Shown here: in pieces, positions 18,062-27,749 of the stretch
Numbering within the stretch: the first letter of the stretch is position 1
Layout of the letters: each line of letters starts with the position of its first letter
Origin: Mycobacterium deserti
GTDB lineage: Bacteria; Actinomycetota; Actinomycetes; Mycobacteriales; Mycobacteriaceae
Length of the DNA: 64,000 bases
NCBI RefSeq assembly: GCF_025345615.1
Contig: NZ_JAODWD010000001.1
Span: forward strand, 747,304 to 811,303
Reading direction: 5' to 3'
Notes under the pieces: model-generated
Databases searched by the model: none
The model's input: only the letters and a program-made list of their open reading frames with translations
What the model was told of the DNA's origin: nothing
Position numbers and translations under genes: made by a program

Positions 18062-19405
18062 ATGAGCCTGCTGTCACGCTTCTTCCGACGCACCCCCTCG
18101 CTACGCACCCGCGTCGCGCTGGCCACGGCGATCGGGGCGGCGATCGTCGTGGTGATCGTCGGAACCGTCGTCTGGGTCGGCATCACCAACGACCGCAAGG
18201 AACGCCTGGATCGCCGCCTCGACGAGGCCGCCGGGTTCGCGATCCCGTTCTTGCCCCGCGGACTCGACGAGATCCCGAAGTCGCCGAACAACCAGGACGC
18301 CGTGATCACGGTGCGCCGGGGCGAGGAGGTGACGTCCAACTCGAACGTCGTGCTGCCGCAGATGAATCCCGGCTACGCCGACACCTACGTCGACGGGGTG
18401 CGCTACCGGGTGCGCACCGTCGACATCCCCTACTACCCGGGGCCGATGTCGGTGGCCGTCGGCGCGACCTACGACGACACCATCAATGACACCAACAACC
18501 TGCACCGCAGGGTGATCATCATCTGCGTGTTCGCCGTCGGGGCCGCCTCGGTGTTCGGCTGGGTGCTGGCCGCGCTGGCGGTGCGTCCGCTCAAACGCCT
18601 GGCCCAGCAGACCCGACAGATCGACGCCGGCGACGAGGACCCGGACGTGGAGGTGCGCGGCGCCACGGAGGCCGTCGAGATCGCCGAAGCGGTGAAGGGC
18701 CTGCTCGAGCGGGTGTGGGAGGAGCAGGACCGCACCAAGGCCGCGCTTACGTCGGCGCGCGACTTCGCCTCGGTTTCCGCGCATGAACTGCGCACGCCGC
18801 TGACCGCGATGCGCACCAACCTCGAGGTGCTGGCCACTCTCGACATGCCCGAGGAACAGCGCAAAGAAGTGGTCGGCGACGTCATCCGGACGCAGTCGCG
18901 CATCGAGGCGACCCTCGCCGCACTGGAACGGTTGGCCCAAGGCGAGCTGTCGACCTCCGACGACCACGTCCCGGTCGACATCACCGACCTCTTGGACCGC
19001 GCGGCGCACGACGCGATGCGGGTCTACCCGGATCTGGACGTCTCGCTGGTGCCCGCCCCGACGGTGATCATCCTGGGCCTGCCCACTGGCCTGCGGTTGG
19101 CGGTGGACAACGCGATCGCCAACGCGGTCAAGCACGGCGGGGCGTCGCGGGTTCAGTTGTCGGCGGTGCCGTCACGCGCGGGGGTCGAGATCGCGATCGA
19201 CGACGACGGCGTTGGCGTTCCCGAGGAGGAGCGCAAAGTGGTGTTCGACCGGTTCTCCCGCGGCTCGACGGCGTCGCATTCCGGCTCCGGCCTCGGCCTC
19301 GCGCTGGTCGCCCAGCAGGCCGAATTGCACGGCGGCACAGCGTCGTTGGAACAGAGTCCGCTCGGCGGTGCCCGCCTGCTGCTGAAGCTGCCTGGCGTCC
19401 GCTAG
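18062..19405 (+). CDS. prrB: sensor histidine kinase PrrB
   Basis: Membrane histidine kinase of 447 residues. Two transmembrane helices (about 20-42 and 150-175) enclose an extracytoplasmic sensor region. A HAMP linker follows, then the phosphoacceptor in SAHELRTPLTAMR (His at about 241) and the ATPase motifs N (DNAIANAVKHGG), G1 (IDDDGVGVPEEE) and G2 (GSGLGLALV). It matches PrrB (Rv0902c) and should phosphorylate PrrA. Nothing in the sensor region indicates the signal. Confidence 0.97.
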   Translation: MSLLSRFFRRTPSLRTRVALATAIGAAIVVVIVGTVVWVGITNDRKERLDRRLDEAAGFAIPFLPRGLDEIPKSPNNQDAVITVRRGEEVTSNSNVVLPQMNPGYADTYVDGVRYRVRTVDIPYYPGPMSVAVGATYDDTINDTNNLHRRVIIICVFAVGAASVFGWVLAALAVRPLKRLAQQTRQIDAGDEDPDVEVRGATEAVEIAEAVKGLLERVWEEQDRTKAALTSARDFASVSAHELRTPLTAMRTNLEVLATLDMPEEQRKEVVGDVIRTQSRIEATLAALERLAQGELSTSDDHVPVDITDLLDRAAHDAMRVYPDLDVSLVPAPTVIILGLPTGLRLAVDNAIANAVKHGGASRVQLSAVPSRAGVEIAIDDDGVGVPEEERKVVFDRFSRGSTASHSGSGLGLALVAQQAELHGGTASLEQSPLGGARLLLKLPGVR

Positions 19406-19412
19406 CGGGCGG

Positions 19413-19781
19413 CTACTTCGTCGCCAGTAGGTCGATGACGAAAATCAGCGTCTTTCCCGACAGCCGGTGCCCACCGCCCGCGGGACCGTAGGCCTGCTCC
19501 GGTGGGATGACCAGTTGGCGGCGGCCGCCGACCTTCATACCCGGGATCCCGTCCTGCCAGCCCTGGATCAATCCGCGCAGCGGGAACTCGATCGACTCGC
19601 CGCGGTTCCACGAGCTGTCGAATTCCTCACCGGTGTCGTACTCGACTCCGACGTAGTGCACCTCGACGTTGCCGCCGGGCACCGCCTCCGCGCCGTCGCC
19701 GACGACGACGTCGGTGATCACCAACTCGGTCGGCGGCGGGCCGTCGGGAAACTCGATCTCGGGCTTTTGTCCTGAAGTCAC
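19413..19781 (-). CDS. FKBP-type peptidyl-prolyl cis-trans isomerase
   Basis: Single FKBP domain of about 122 residues. The core is present: VEVHYVGVEYDTGEEFDSSW, LIQGWQDGIPGMKVGGRRQL, and IPPEQAYG, ending KTLIFVIDLL. It catalyses proline isomerisation and is probably cytoplasmic, as there is no signal peptide. The frame is open upstream, but GTG at 19781 (VTSGQKPEIEF) gives the expected FKBP N-terminus and has GGTGGG a few bases before it. It is convergent with prrB (7 bp gap) and takes the position of the Rv0901-Rv0899 genes of M. tuberculosis. Confidence 0.92.
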   Translation of the reverse strand: MTSGQKPEIEFPDGPPPTELVITDVVVGDGAEAVPGGNVEVHYVGVEYDTGEEFDSSWNRGESIEFPLRGLIQGWQDGIPGMKVGGRRQLVIPPEQAYGPAGGGHRLSGKTLIFVIDLLATK

Positions 19782-19812
19782 CGCACCCACCGTAGTCGGG
19801 CAGACTGGGGGC

Positions 19813-20061
19813 GTGGCGAAAGACCAAGACATACTCGATAACGTCAACAAGCTGGTCGCCGAGGAGAAGGAGCTGCGGTCCAAGCTGCAGCACCGTGAGA
19901 TCGACGAGTCGGAGGAGCACCAGCGGCTCAAAGCCGTTGAGATCGCCCTCGACCAGTGCTGGGACCTGCTGCGGCAGCGCCGGGCACTGCGCGAGACCGG
20001 CGGCGATCCGCGGGAGGCGCAGGTGCGTCCGCCCGGCGAGGTCGAGGGCTACCTGAACTGA
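19813..20061 (+). CDS. DUF2630 protein, Rv0898c homologue
   Basis: Small charged helical protein of 82 residues, close to Rv0898c as I remember it (ILDNV, LVAEEKELRSKL, ESEEHQRLKAVE, QRRALRETGGDPREA). The heptad-like pattern suggests a coiled coil. The function is unknown. It starts at GTG 19813, divergent from the FKBP gene, and its stop overlaps the start region of the large oxidoreductase. Confidence 0.88.
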   Translation: MAKDQDILDNVNKLVAEEKELRSKLQHREIDESEEHQRLKAVEIALDQCWDLLRQRRALRETGGDPREAQVRPPGEVEGYLN

Positions 20062-21620
20062 GTTCTGACACCGGAGGCGCCGGGTCGGCGACATACGACG
20101 TCGTCATCGTCGGCGGCGGGCACAACGGTCTGGTGGCCGCCGCGTACCTGGCGCGGGCGGGACGACGCGTCCAGATCCTCGAGCGGCTCGACCACGTCGG
20201 CGGCGCGGCGGTGTCGGCGCTCGCATTCGACGGGATCGACGCTCGGCTGTCGCGCTACTCGTATCTGGTCAGCCTGCTGCCGCGGCGCATCGTCGAGGAC
20301 CTCGGCGCGCGGGTGCGACTGGTCCGGCGGCGCTACTCGTCCTACACGCCTGACCCGACGACCGGGGGCCGCACCGGGCTGCTGGTCGGACCGACGTCGA
20401 CGTTCGGCGCGATCGGCGCCGCCGCCGACGAGGCCGGCTTCGACGACTTCTACCGACGCTGTCGCAGCGTCACTGCGCGGCTGTGGCCGACGTTGTTGCA
20501 ACCGCTGCAGTCCCGCGCGAAAGCCCGCGGGCTCGTCGGCGACGACGCCGCGTGGCGGTTGATGATCGACGAGCCGATCGGCCGGGCGATCTGCGACGCT
20601 GTCGACAACGACCTGGTGCGCGGGGTGATGGCCACCGATGCGCTGATCGGAACGTTCGCCCGCACCGACGACTCGTCGCTGATCCAGAACATCTGTCTGA
20701 TGTATCACCTGCTCGGCAACGGGACCGGCGACTGGGACGTGCCGGTCGGTGGGATGGGCGCGGTCAGCGGTGCACTGGCCGCGGCCGCAACGGGTAACGG
20801 CGCCGAGATCGTCACCGGCGCCGAGGTTTACGCGATAGACCCGAAGGGTGAGGTGCACTATCGCCGCGACGGCAAGGAGCATCGGGCGCACGCCCGGATC
20901 GTGCTGGCGAACGTGACGCCTGCGGTGCTGGCGCGGTTGGTGGGCGACCCCGAACCACCGTCCGCACCCGGCTCTCAAGTCAAGGTGAACCTGATGCTGC
21001 GACGGCTGCCGCGCCTGCGCGACGACACCGTCACACCGGAGCAGGCGTTCGGCGGCACGTTCCACATCAACGAGACGCTGCGGCAACTCGATTCGGCCTA
21101 CACGCGCGCCGACCACGGACTGATTCCGGATCCGCTGCCGTGCGAGATCTACTGCCACTCGTTGACCGACCCGTCGATCCTGTCGGAGTCGTTGCGCGAG
21201 TCGGGCGCTCAGACATTGACGGTGTTCGGGTTGCACACCCCCCACCGGTTGACGGCTGCAAGCGACCCCGACCGGGTCCGGAACGCGCTGACGTCGGCGG
21301 TGCTCAATTCGTTGAATTCCGTTCTCGCCGAACCTATCCAAGAAGTCCTGATGGAGGACGCGTCAGGTCGGCTGTGCATCGAGACGAAGACAACCGTGGA
21401 CTTGGAGCGCACGCTGGGCATGACGGGCGGCAACATCTTCCACGGCGGGCTGTCGTGGCCGTTCGCCGAGGACGACGAACCGCTCGACACACCTGCACGC
21501 CGGTGGGGCGTGGCGACGGCCCACGCACGGATCATGCTGTGCGGCTCCGGGTCTCGTCGTGGCGGCGCGGTGTCGGGGATCGGCGGACACAACGCGGCGA
21601 TGGCGGTGCTGGAAGGCTAG
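20058..21620 (+). CDS. FAD oxidoreductase of the phytoene-desaturase-like family (Rv0897c type)
   Basis: Flavoprotein of about 520 residues with the N-terminal FAD motif VVIVGGGHNGLVAAAYLARAGRRV and ERLDHVGGAAVS, and a C-terminal MLCGSGSRRGGAVSGIGGHNAA. It matches Rv0897c of M. tuberculosis and its DUF2630 neighbour. The start is uncertain. Between the upstream GTG at 19956, which would overlap DUF2630 by 106 bp, and the FAD motif there is no in-frame ATG, GTG or TTG. The only plausible local start is CTG at 20058, overlapping the preceding TGA (CTGA). The substrate is unknown; carotenoid-like lipids are possible. Confidence 0.85.
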   Translation: MSSDTGGAGSATYDVVIVGGGHNGLVAAAYLARAGRRVQILERLDHVGGAAVSALAFDGIDARLSRYSYLVSLLPRRIVEDLGARVRLVRRRYSSYTPDPTTGGRTGLLVGPTSTFGAIGAAADEAGFDDFYRRCRSVTARLWPTLLQPLQSRAKARGLVGDDAAWRLMIDEPIGRAICDAVDNDLVRGVMATDALIGTFARTDDSSLIQNICLMYHLLGNGTGDWDVPVGGMGAVSGALAAAATGNGAEIVTGAEVYAIDPKGEVHYRRDGKEHRAHARIVLANVTPAVLARLVGDPEPPSAPGSQVKVNLMLRRLPRLRDDTVTPEQAFGGTFHINETLRQLDSAYTRADHGLIPDPLPCEIYCHSLTDPSILSESLRESGAQTLTVFGLHTPHRLTAASDPDRVRNALTSAVLNSLNSVLAEPIQEVLMEDASGRLCIETKTTVDLERTLGMTGGNIFHGGLSWPFAEDDEPLDTPARRWGVATAHARIMLCGSGSRRGGAVSGIGGHNAAMAVLEG

Positions 21621-21623
21621 CCG

Positions 21624-22043
21624 CTACTTCGCCGAAAGTCGGGCGAGGATCGCTTTCAGAGCGTCGAGCTCAGCGCGCTCAAGCGTGGCCAGGACATCGG
21701 GCGCCGGGTCCTCGACCGCGTCGATCCTGTCGACCATCTCGCGGCCGGCCTCGGTCAGCGAGACCACCTTGCATCGCCGGTTCGACGGGTCGACCGCGCG
21801 CACCACGAGGCCGCGCTCCTCCAGATCGTTGACGGCCACCGTCGCCGCAGGCGCGTCGATGGTCGCGGCGTGCGCCAGGTCCTTGACCGTCATGGGCCGT
21901 CGGCTCAACCGCTTCAACACCCGAATCCGACTGAACGGCAGACCCGCTTCCTCGATTACCGCGCGCTTCCAGCTGTCGCGGTTGTCGAACACCAGCGCGG
22001 TCATCGCCCGCCAGACCTCGTCGGCCAGTCGGTTACGCGACAT
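21624..22043 (-). CDS. MarR-family transcriptional regulator
   Basis: Winged-helix regulator of 139 residues. FSRIRVLKRLSRRPMTVKDLAHAATIDAPAATVAVNDLEERGLVVR forms the DNA-binding region, followed by VDPSNRRCKVVSLTEAGREM. It overlaps the end of the efflux-pump gene by 11 bp, so it is the second gene of that operon. It probably represses the operon through the inverted repeat at 23469-23498. Confidence 0.9.
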   Translation of the reverse strand: MSRNRLADEVWRAMTALVFDNRDSWKRAVIEEAGLPFSRIRVLKRLSRRPMTVKDLAHAATIDAPAATVAVNDLEERGLVVRAVDPSNRRCKVVSLTEAGREMVDRIDAVEDPAPDVLATLERAELDALKAILARLSAK

Positions 22044-23469
22044 CGGCAGCCACCAGCGGTGCGAGCCGGTCAGCCGAGCGCAAAGCGCGCCCGGACGTCG
22101 CGTAGAAGCCCAGTACGAAGATCGTCACGCCGAGGCCGATGAAGACGAACCACAGCGGTCGCGCCGCCTCGGCGAAGTCAACGCCGGTAGCCAGCAGCGC
22201 CGAGCCCGCGATCGAACCGCACAGCGCCACACCGAGACTCACGCCGACCTGCCTGCTGGTCGACGCGATCGCGGAAGCGGCCCCGGCTCGATCAGTCGGC
22301 ATACCGCTGACCGCCGCGGTGGTGACCGGCGCGTTGACGACCGAGAAGCCGACGCCGAACACGGCGAACACCACCAGCAGCTGCCACACCGGAGTGGTCG
22401 CAGTCAGGCGGGTCAGCATCAGCGACGCCGCGGTGATCAAGACTCCGGCGGTCAACAGCGACGGACGGCTGCCGAAGCGGCCCACCATCCGACCCGACAG
22501 CGGCGAAAAGATCAGTGCACCAAGGGCTACCGGCAGATATATCAGGCCGGTGTGCAGGGCGGAGAAACCCCGTTCGTCTTGCAGGTACAACGACATCATG
22601 AACAGGAACGCTCCCCATGCGGCGAACGCGCACACCGCGATCATCGTCGCCGAAGCAAAGGGAATGCTGCGGAAGAAGCGCAGATCGATGAACGGGTCGT
22701 GGCGCCGCGACTCGTAGAACACGAACGCGATGAATGCCGCCACCGCCGCAGCTAGGACTCCGATCGTTCGAACGTCGCCCCATCCGATACCCGGCCCTTC
22801 GATGAGCACGAAGACGATTCCGAACAGGAACGCCATGCCGAGGCCCTGGCCGACCGGGTCGACGTCGCGCATCGTCGCCGACTTCGATTCCGGCACGAAG
22901 ATCGCGGTGAGCGCGATGGCCAGCGCGCAGATCGGCAGGTTGATCCAGAACACGGCGCGCCAGTCGACGAACTCGATGAGCGCCCCGCCGACGATCGGTC
23001 CGAGCGCCATCGAGAGGCCGACCACACCGCCCCACACGCCGATGGCGCGGGCGCGTTCCACCCGTCCGGTGAAGACCTGGGTGATGATCGACATCGCGAC
23101 CGGGTTCATCATCGACCCCCCGACGGCCTGCAGGAAGCGTGCCGCGATCAGCGTCTCGATGTTCGGCGCCAGACTGCACAGAAGGGATCCGAGCGCGAAT
23201 ACCGTCAGGCCGAGCTGGAAGACGCGCCTGCGGCCGAACCGGTCGGCGGTCGCACCGGCGAGCAGCAGCAGCGAGGCCAGCACCAGCGTGTAGATGTCGA
23301 TGACCCACTGCATCTGCGAGGGTGATGCGTGCAGATCCCCGCGGATGTTCGGGATGGCGACGTTGACGATCGTGGCGTCCATCGACACGATCAGCAGGCT
23401 CAGGCAGCAGGACACCAGGATGATGGCCTTGCGCCGGGCGCTCAATGACCGCACGACGGTTTCATTCAC
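22033..23469 (-). CDS. MFS multidrug efflux transporter, DHA2 (14-TMS) type
   Basis: Major-facilitator drug:proton antiporter, 478 residues with about fourteen membrane segments. The motifs ATADRFGRRRVFQLGL (motif A) and GGVVGLSMALGPIVGGALI (motif C, antiporter signature) place it with EmrB/QacA proteins. It starts with GTG directly at the edge of a palindrome, so the mRNA is probably leaderless. It is co-transcribed with the MarR gene, as is common for inducible efflux pumps. Confidence 0.92.
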   Translation of the reverse strand: MNETVVRSLSARRKAIILVSCCLSLLIVSMDATIVNVAIPNIRGDLHASPSQMQWVIDIYTLVLASLLLLAGATADRFGRRRVFQLGLTVFALGSLLCSLAPNIETLIAARFLQAVGGSMMNPVAMSIITQVFTGRVERARAIGVWGGVVGLSMALGPIVGGALIEFVDWRAVFWINLPICALAIALTAIFVPESKSATMRDVDPVGQGLGMAFLFGIVFVLIEGPGIGWGDVRTIGVLAAAVAAFIAFVFYESRRHDPFIDLRFFRSIPFASATMIAVCAFAAWGAFLFMMSLYLQDERGFSALHTGLIYLPVALGALIFSPLSGRMVGRFGSRPSLLTAGVLITAASLMLTRLTATTPVWQLLVVFAVFGVGFSVVNAPVTTAAVSGMPTDRAGAASAIASTSRQVGVSLGVALCGSIAGSALLATGVDFAEAARPLWFVFIGLGVTIFVLGFYATSGRALRSADRLAPLVAADVA

Positions 23470-23498
23470 CGGACAATTGTGAAACTACAACTGTCCGG
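23469..23498. promoter_or_regulatory. probable MarR operator at the efflux-pump promoter
   Basis: Inverted repeat of two 12-bp arms, CCGGACAATTGT and ACAACTGTCCGG, matching at 11 of 12 positions around the 6-bp spacer GAAACT. It abuts the start codon of the MFS gene, whose operon also encodes a MarR protein. The size and position fit a MarR dimer site that occludes transcription start. Confidence 0.65.
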
Positions 23499-23520
23499 GC
23501 GGCAACCCACTGTGGGCGAA

Positions 23521-23570
23521 CAGACACAAAACTGCCCAAGTTTGGGGCTAAACGGGCAGTTTTGCGTCTG
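23521..23570. terminator. long hairpin downstream of gltA2
   Basis: Two 17-bp arms, 23521-23537 and 23554-23570, are complementary except for one position, with a 16-base loop. The stem contains CAAAACTGCCC. It lies between the stop of gltA2 and the start of the divergently placed efflux gene, 15 bp after the gltA2 stop. It probably ends gltA2 transcription. The stem is longer than an ordinary terminator, so it may belong to a dispersed repeat family. Confidence 0.6.
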
Positions 23571-23585
23571 CTCGCGAAGGGATGG

Positions 23586-24893
<1,308 letters not shown>

Positions 24894-24985
24894 GGGTATC
24901 CCTTCTACGCTGCTGGGAATTGACTTTGTCCTACAAAAGGTAGTCCCATCGGCGCGGCCGCGCTCTGGCGGGGGCGGACAGGGCG

Positions 24986-25645
24986 TCAGACGGGCTGGAC
25001 GACCTCTGTCATCAAGTCGGTGAACTCGGCGAACGTCGTTTCGACACGGAACACGATGTCGTCTACGGAAAGCCGAGCCCAATCCACGTTCTCGTCGGCC
25101 AGATCACCGACCGCGGTCATGATGAGCGATGCCCACACCGACGAAACCAGCTTGACCCTGCGGTCGTCCGATGCGACGCCCATCCGTTCGGCCAGCACGA
25201 CGCTCACCGGATGAGCCCGGTACTCCATGGCGGCCTCGCGCAACGACGGCGAAGTCATGACGATGCGCACGATGCACAGCATCCGCTCGGCCGACAGCTC
25301 ACCCGGCGGAGCCGACTTGGTGGTGTGGTACATCGCCACATACGCACGTCGAAGCGCCTCGAAGGGGTTGAGGTCGAGAGGCTGACGCGCCAACTCGACG
25401 GCGGCTTTGTCGAGCGCCTCGTCGATCAGCGCCAGACCGATGGCGTCCTTGGTCGGAAAGTACCTGCTGAAGGTGCGCGGCGACACGTCGGCGATCGCCG
25501 CAATCTGATCCACTGTCGTGCGCTCGAATCCCTGTCGCTCACACAAGCGCACCGCTGCGTCGATCAGCATCGTCCGCGTGCGTTGTTTCTTGCGTTCGCG
25601 CAGGCCGACAGCGCCGTTCCCCCGAACATCAGCCACAAAGGGCAT
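24986..25645 (-). CDS. TetR-family transcriptional regulator
   Basis: Regulator of about 219 residues starting MPFVADVRGNGAVG. The helix-turn-helix is RTRTMLIDAAVRLCERQGFERTTVDQIA, then DVSPRTFSRYFPTKDAI. The open frame upstream of 25645 overlaps the MFS gene antisense and is not coding. It sits 92 bp upstream of gltA2 on the same strand and downstream of an MFS gene. An 8-bp inverted repeat lies 38 bp before its start. Confidence 0.9.
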   Translation of the reverse strand: MPFVADVRGNGAVGLRERKKQRTRTMLIDAAVRLCERQGFERTTVDQIAAIADVSPRTFSRYFPTKDAIGLALIDEALDKAAVELARQPLDLNPFEALRRAYVAMYHTTKSAPPGELSAERMLCIVRIVMTSPSLREAAMEYRAHPVSVVLAERMGVASDDRRVKLVSSVWASLIMTAVGDLADENVDWARLSVDDIVFRVETTFAEFTDLMTEVVQPV

Positions 25646-25682
25646 GCTAACCCGCGCGGGGCAGACAAGCCTAAAGAATTTG

Positions 25683-25706
25683 GCAACGACCGCCACCTGT
25701 CGTTGC
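25683..25706. promoter_or_regulatory. inverted repeat upstream of TetR gene
   Basis: Perfect 8-bp arms, GCAACGAC (25683-25690) and GTCGTTGC (25699-25706), with an 8-bp spacer. It lies between the end of the MFS gene and the TetR start at 25645. It could be the TetR operator or a weak terminator for the MFS gene; the symmetric size favours an operator. Confidence 0.45.
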
Positions 25707-26981
25707 TCATACTTTGTCGTCGCCCGCCACGCGGTAGCGGACGAACGCGGGGACGACGGCCACCGCGAGGAGCACCCCGACAACCACCAGCACGCCACCG
25801 CCGGTGGCGGCGACCGTGGTGCCGACGACGGCGGCGGCCGCCCCATGCGTCGCGTCGGCCAGGCGCGGACCACCGGCGACCACGACGGTGAACACGCCCT
25901 GAAGCCTGCCGCGCACCTCGTCGGAGGCCGCCTGCTGGAGGATGGTGTTGCGGAACACCGAGGACACCATGTCGGCGGCGCCGCCGATGGCCAGGAACGC
26001 CACCGCGATCCACAACAACGTGCCCGCCGTGCCGCCTGCGAACCCGCACGCAACGCCGAAGCCGATCATCGCCACGCCCCACACCACGATGGCGACGACG
26101 ACCGCAAGACCTTGGCGACGGATCCGGGGCAGCCACCCCGAGAAGACCCCGCCCGCAACCGCACCGAGCGCAATCGCGGCCGACAGCAGCGCCATCGCGG
26201 TGCCGCCCTCGATGGGGCCGCCGAAGCTCTCGTGCGCCATCTGCGGGAACAGCGCCCGCGGCATGCCGAGGATCATCGCGATGAGGTCGACGACGAACGA
26301 CATCAACACCACGTTGTTGCCTGCCAGGTAGCGGAAGCCCTCGAGCACCGCCGCCAAACCCCACCCCGATCCGCCCGTGCCGCCGTTCGCGGGCGGTATC
26401 GGCGACAGCCGAAACGTCGCCCAGATCGGCACCACACAGGTGATCGCGTCGATGAGATACAGCGTGGACAGGTCGACCCAGTGGAGCATCACGCCGGCCA
26501 TCAGTGGTCCGACGATCGCGCCGAGCTGCATGACGGTGATGTTCAACGAGTTGGCGGCGGGCAACTGGTCGCTGGGCAGCATGCGCGGGATCGCCGCCGA
26601 GCGGGTCGGCTGATTGATCGCGAAGAACGCCTGCTGCACCGACAGCAGGCACAGCACCACCCAGACGTTGTTCAATTCCAGCGCGGCCTGCAGCCACAGC
26701 AGCACAGAGGCCACCGCCAGACCGCACGACGCAATGATCAACAGCAGCCGCCTGTCCATCGCGTCGGCCCACGCACCGCCGAGCAGCCCGAAAACCACGA
26801 GCGGAACCAGCGCGAAGATGCCGGAAAGGCCGACGTACGCCGAGTTCTGGGTCAGCGCGTACAACTGCACCGGCACCGCGAAAATGGTCAGGTTCGCGCC
26901 GACGGTGGTGACGACCCCTGCGAACCACAACCGTCGGAAGTCCGGGGTGCGAAGCGGGGTGGTGTCGGCGAACAGCCCCAC
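25707..26981 (-). CDS. MFS exporter, 12-TMS (EntS/MFS_3-like)
   Basis: Major-facilitator protein of 424 residues with twelve hydrophobic segments. Residues near 66-75 (GGAWADAMDRR) form motif A. The family includes exporters of siderophores and macrolides, but specificity cannot be read here. Its GTG start shares one base with the pdxH stop (TAGTG), so it is translationally coupled to pdxH. The following TetR gene may be part of the same unit. Confidence 0.88.
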   Translation of the reverse strand: MGLFADTTPLRTPDFRRLWFAGVVTTVGANLTIFAVPVQLYALTQNSAYVGLSGIFALVPLVVFGLLGGAWADAMDRRLLLIIASCGLAVASVLLWLQAALELNNVWVVLCLLSVQQAFFAINQPTRSAAIPRMLPSDQLPAANSLNITVMQLGAIVGPLMAGVMLHWVDLSTLYLIDAITCVVPIWATFRLSPIPPANGGTGGSGWGLAAVLEGFRYLAGNNVVLMSFVVDLIAMILGMPRALFPQMAHESFGGPIEGGTAMALLSAAIALGAVAGGVFSGWLPRIRRQGLAVVVAIVVWGVAMIGFGVACGFAGGTAGTLLWIAVAFLAIGGAADMVSSVFRNTILQQAASDEVRGRLQGVFTVVVAGGPRLADATHGAAAAVVGTTVAATGGGVLVVVGVLLAVAVVPAFVRYRVAGDDKV

Positions 26982-27670
26982 TACGGCTGAAGCCGCTCGA
27001 TGCGGCTCGGTTCTACGGCCGGCTCACCGGCGGGGAAATGCAGCCGGATTCGGTTGTGCACGCGGTTCTCTCGGCCCTGCCAGAACTCGACGACCTCCGG
27101 TGCGATCAGGTAGCCGCCCCAGTTCGGCGGTACCGGGACGGCGTCATGGTCGGCGAAGCGAGAGGTCACGTCGTCCAACTGGGCCAAGAGGGCGGCGCGC
27201 GACTCGATGGGCCGCGACTGATGCGAGGCCCACGCTCCCAACTGCGAGCCGCGCGGCCGTTTCGACCAGTAGTCGGCGGTCTGCTCGGCTGCCACCTTCG
27301 TCACCGGACCGCGGACGTGGACCTGGCGGCCGAGTGAAAACCAGGGAAACGTCGCCGACGCGTACGGGGTGGCGGCCAGATGCTCACCCTTGTCGGAGTC
27401 GTAGTTCGTGTAGAAGGAGATGCCGGAGGAGTCCACGCTCTTGCACAACACAGCACGGGTCACGGGCCGTCCCTTGGCATCAACCGTGCCGATCACCATC
27501 GCATTCGGTTCCGCGGCACCCGAATTTTCGGCGTCGGCTATCCACTTGCGCAGCAGCGCAACCCAGCCCTCGGCCAGCCAGTCGGCATCCAGATCGGGGC
27601 TGCCGTCCTTCTCCACCGAGCCGTATTCCACCCGCATCCTCGCCAAGTGCTCGTCGTCTCGCGCTGCCAC
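26981..27670 (-). CDS. pdxH: pyridoxine/pyridoxamine 5'-phosphate oxidase
   Basis: FMN enzyme of 229 residues that oxidises pyridoxamine or pyridoxine 5'-phosphate to pyridoxal 5'-phosphate. The sequence shows the PNPOx fold: [43 protein letters not shown], the [11 protein letters not shown] strand, and the C-terminal [17 protein letters not shown] typical of PdxH. It is divergent from citA with a 79-bp shared promoter region and is followed directly by an MFS exporter. Confidence 0.95.
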   Translation of the reverse strand: MAARDDEHLARMRVEYGSVEKDGSPDLDADWLAEGWVALLRKWIADAENSGAAEPNAMVIGTVDAKGRPVTRAVLCKSVDSSGISFYTNYDSDKGEHLAATPYASATFPWFSLGRQVHVRGPVTKVAAEQTADYWSKRPRGSQLGAWASHQSRPIESRAALLAQLDDVTSRFADHDAVPVPPNWGGYLIAPEVVEFWQGRENRVHNRIRLHFPAGEPAVEPSRIERLQP

Positions 27671-27749
27671 GCGATAACGCTACGCCTCGTCCGCGACCTG
27701 GTTACCGACCGGTAGATGCCGCGGGCGGTCCGGGTGCGAGAATCTGCCC

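Noticed and set aside
24894..25082. Upstream extension of the gltA2 frame
   Set aside because: It overlaps the TetR gene and lacks the known GltA2 N-terminus, which begins at GTG 24893.
25646..26053. Upstream part of the TetR frame (24986-26053)
   Set aside because: It overlaps the MFS gene in another frame and has the composition of a high-GC shadow. ATG 25645 gives a normal TetR start.
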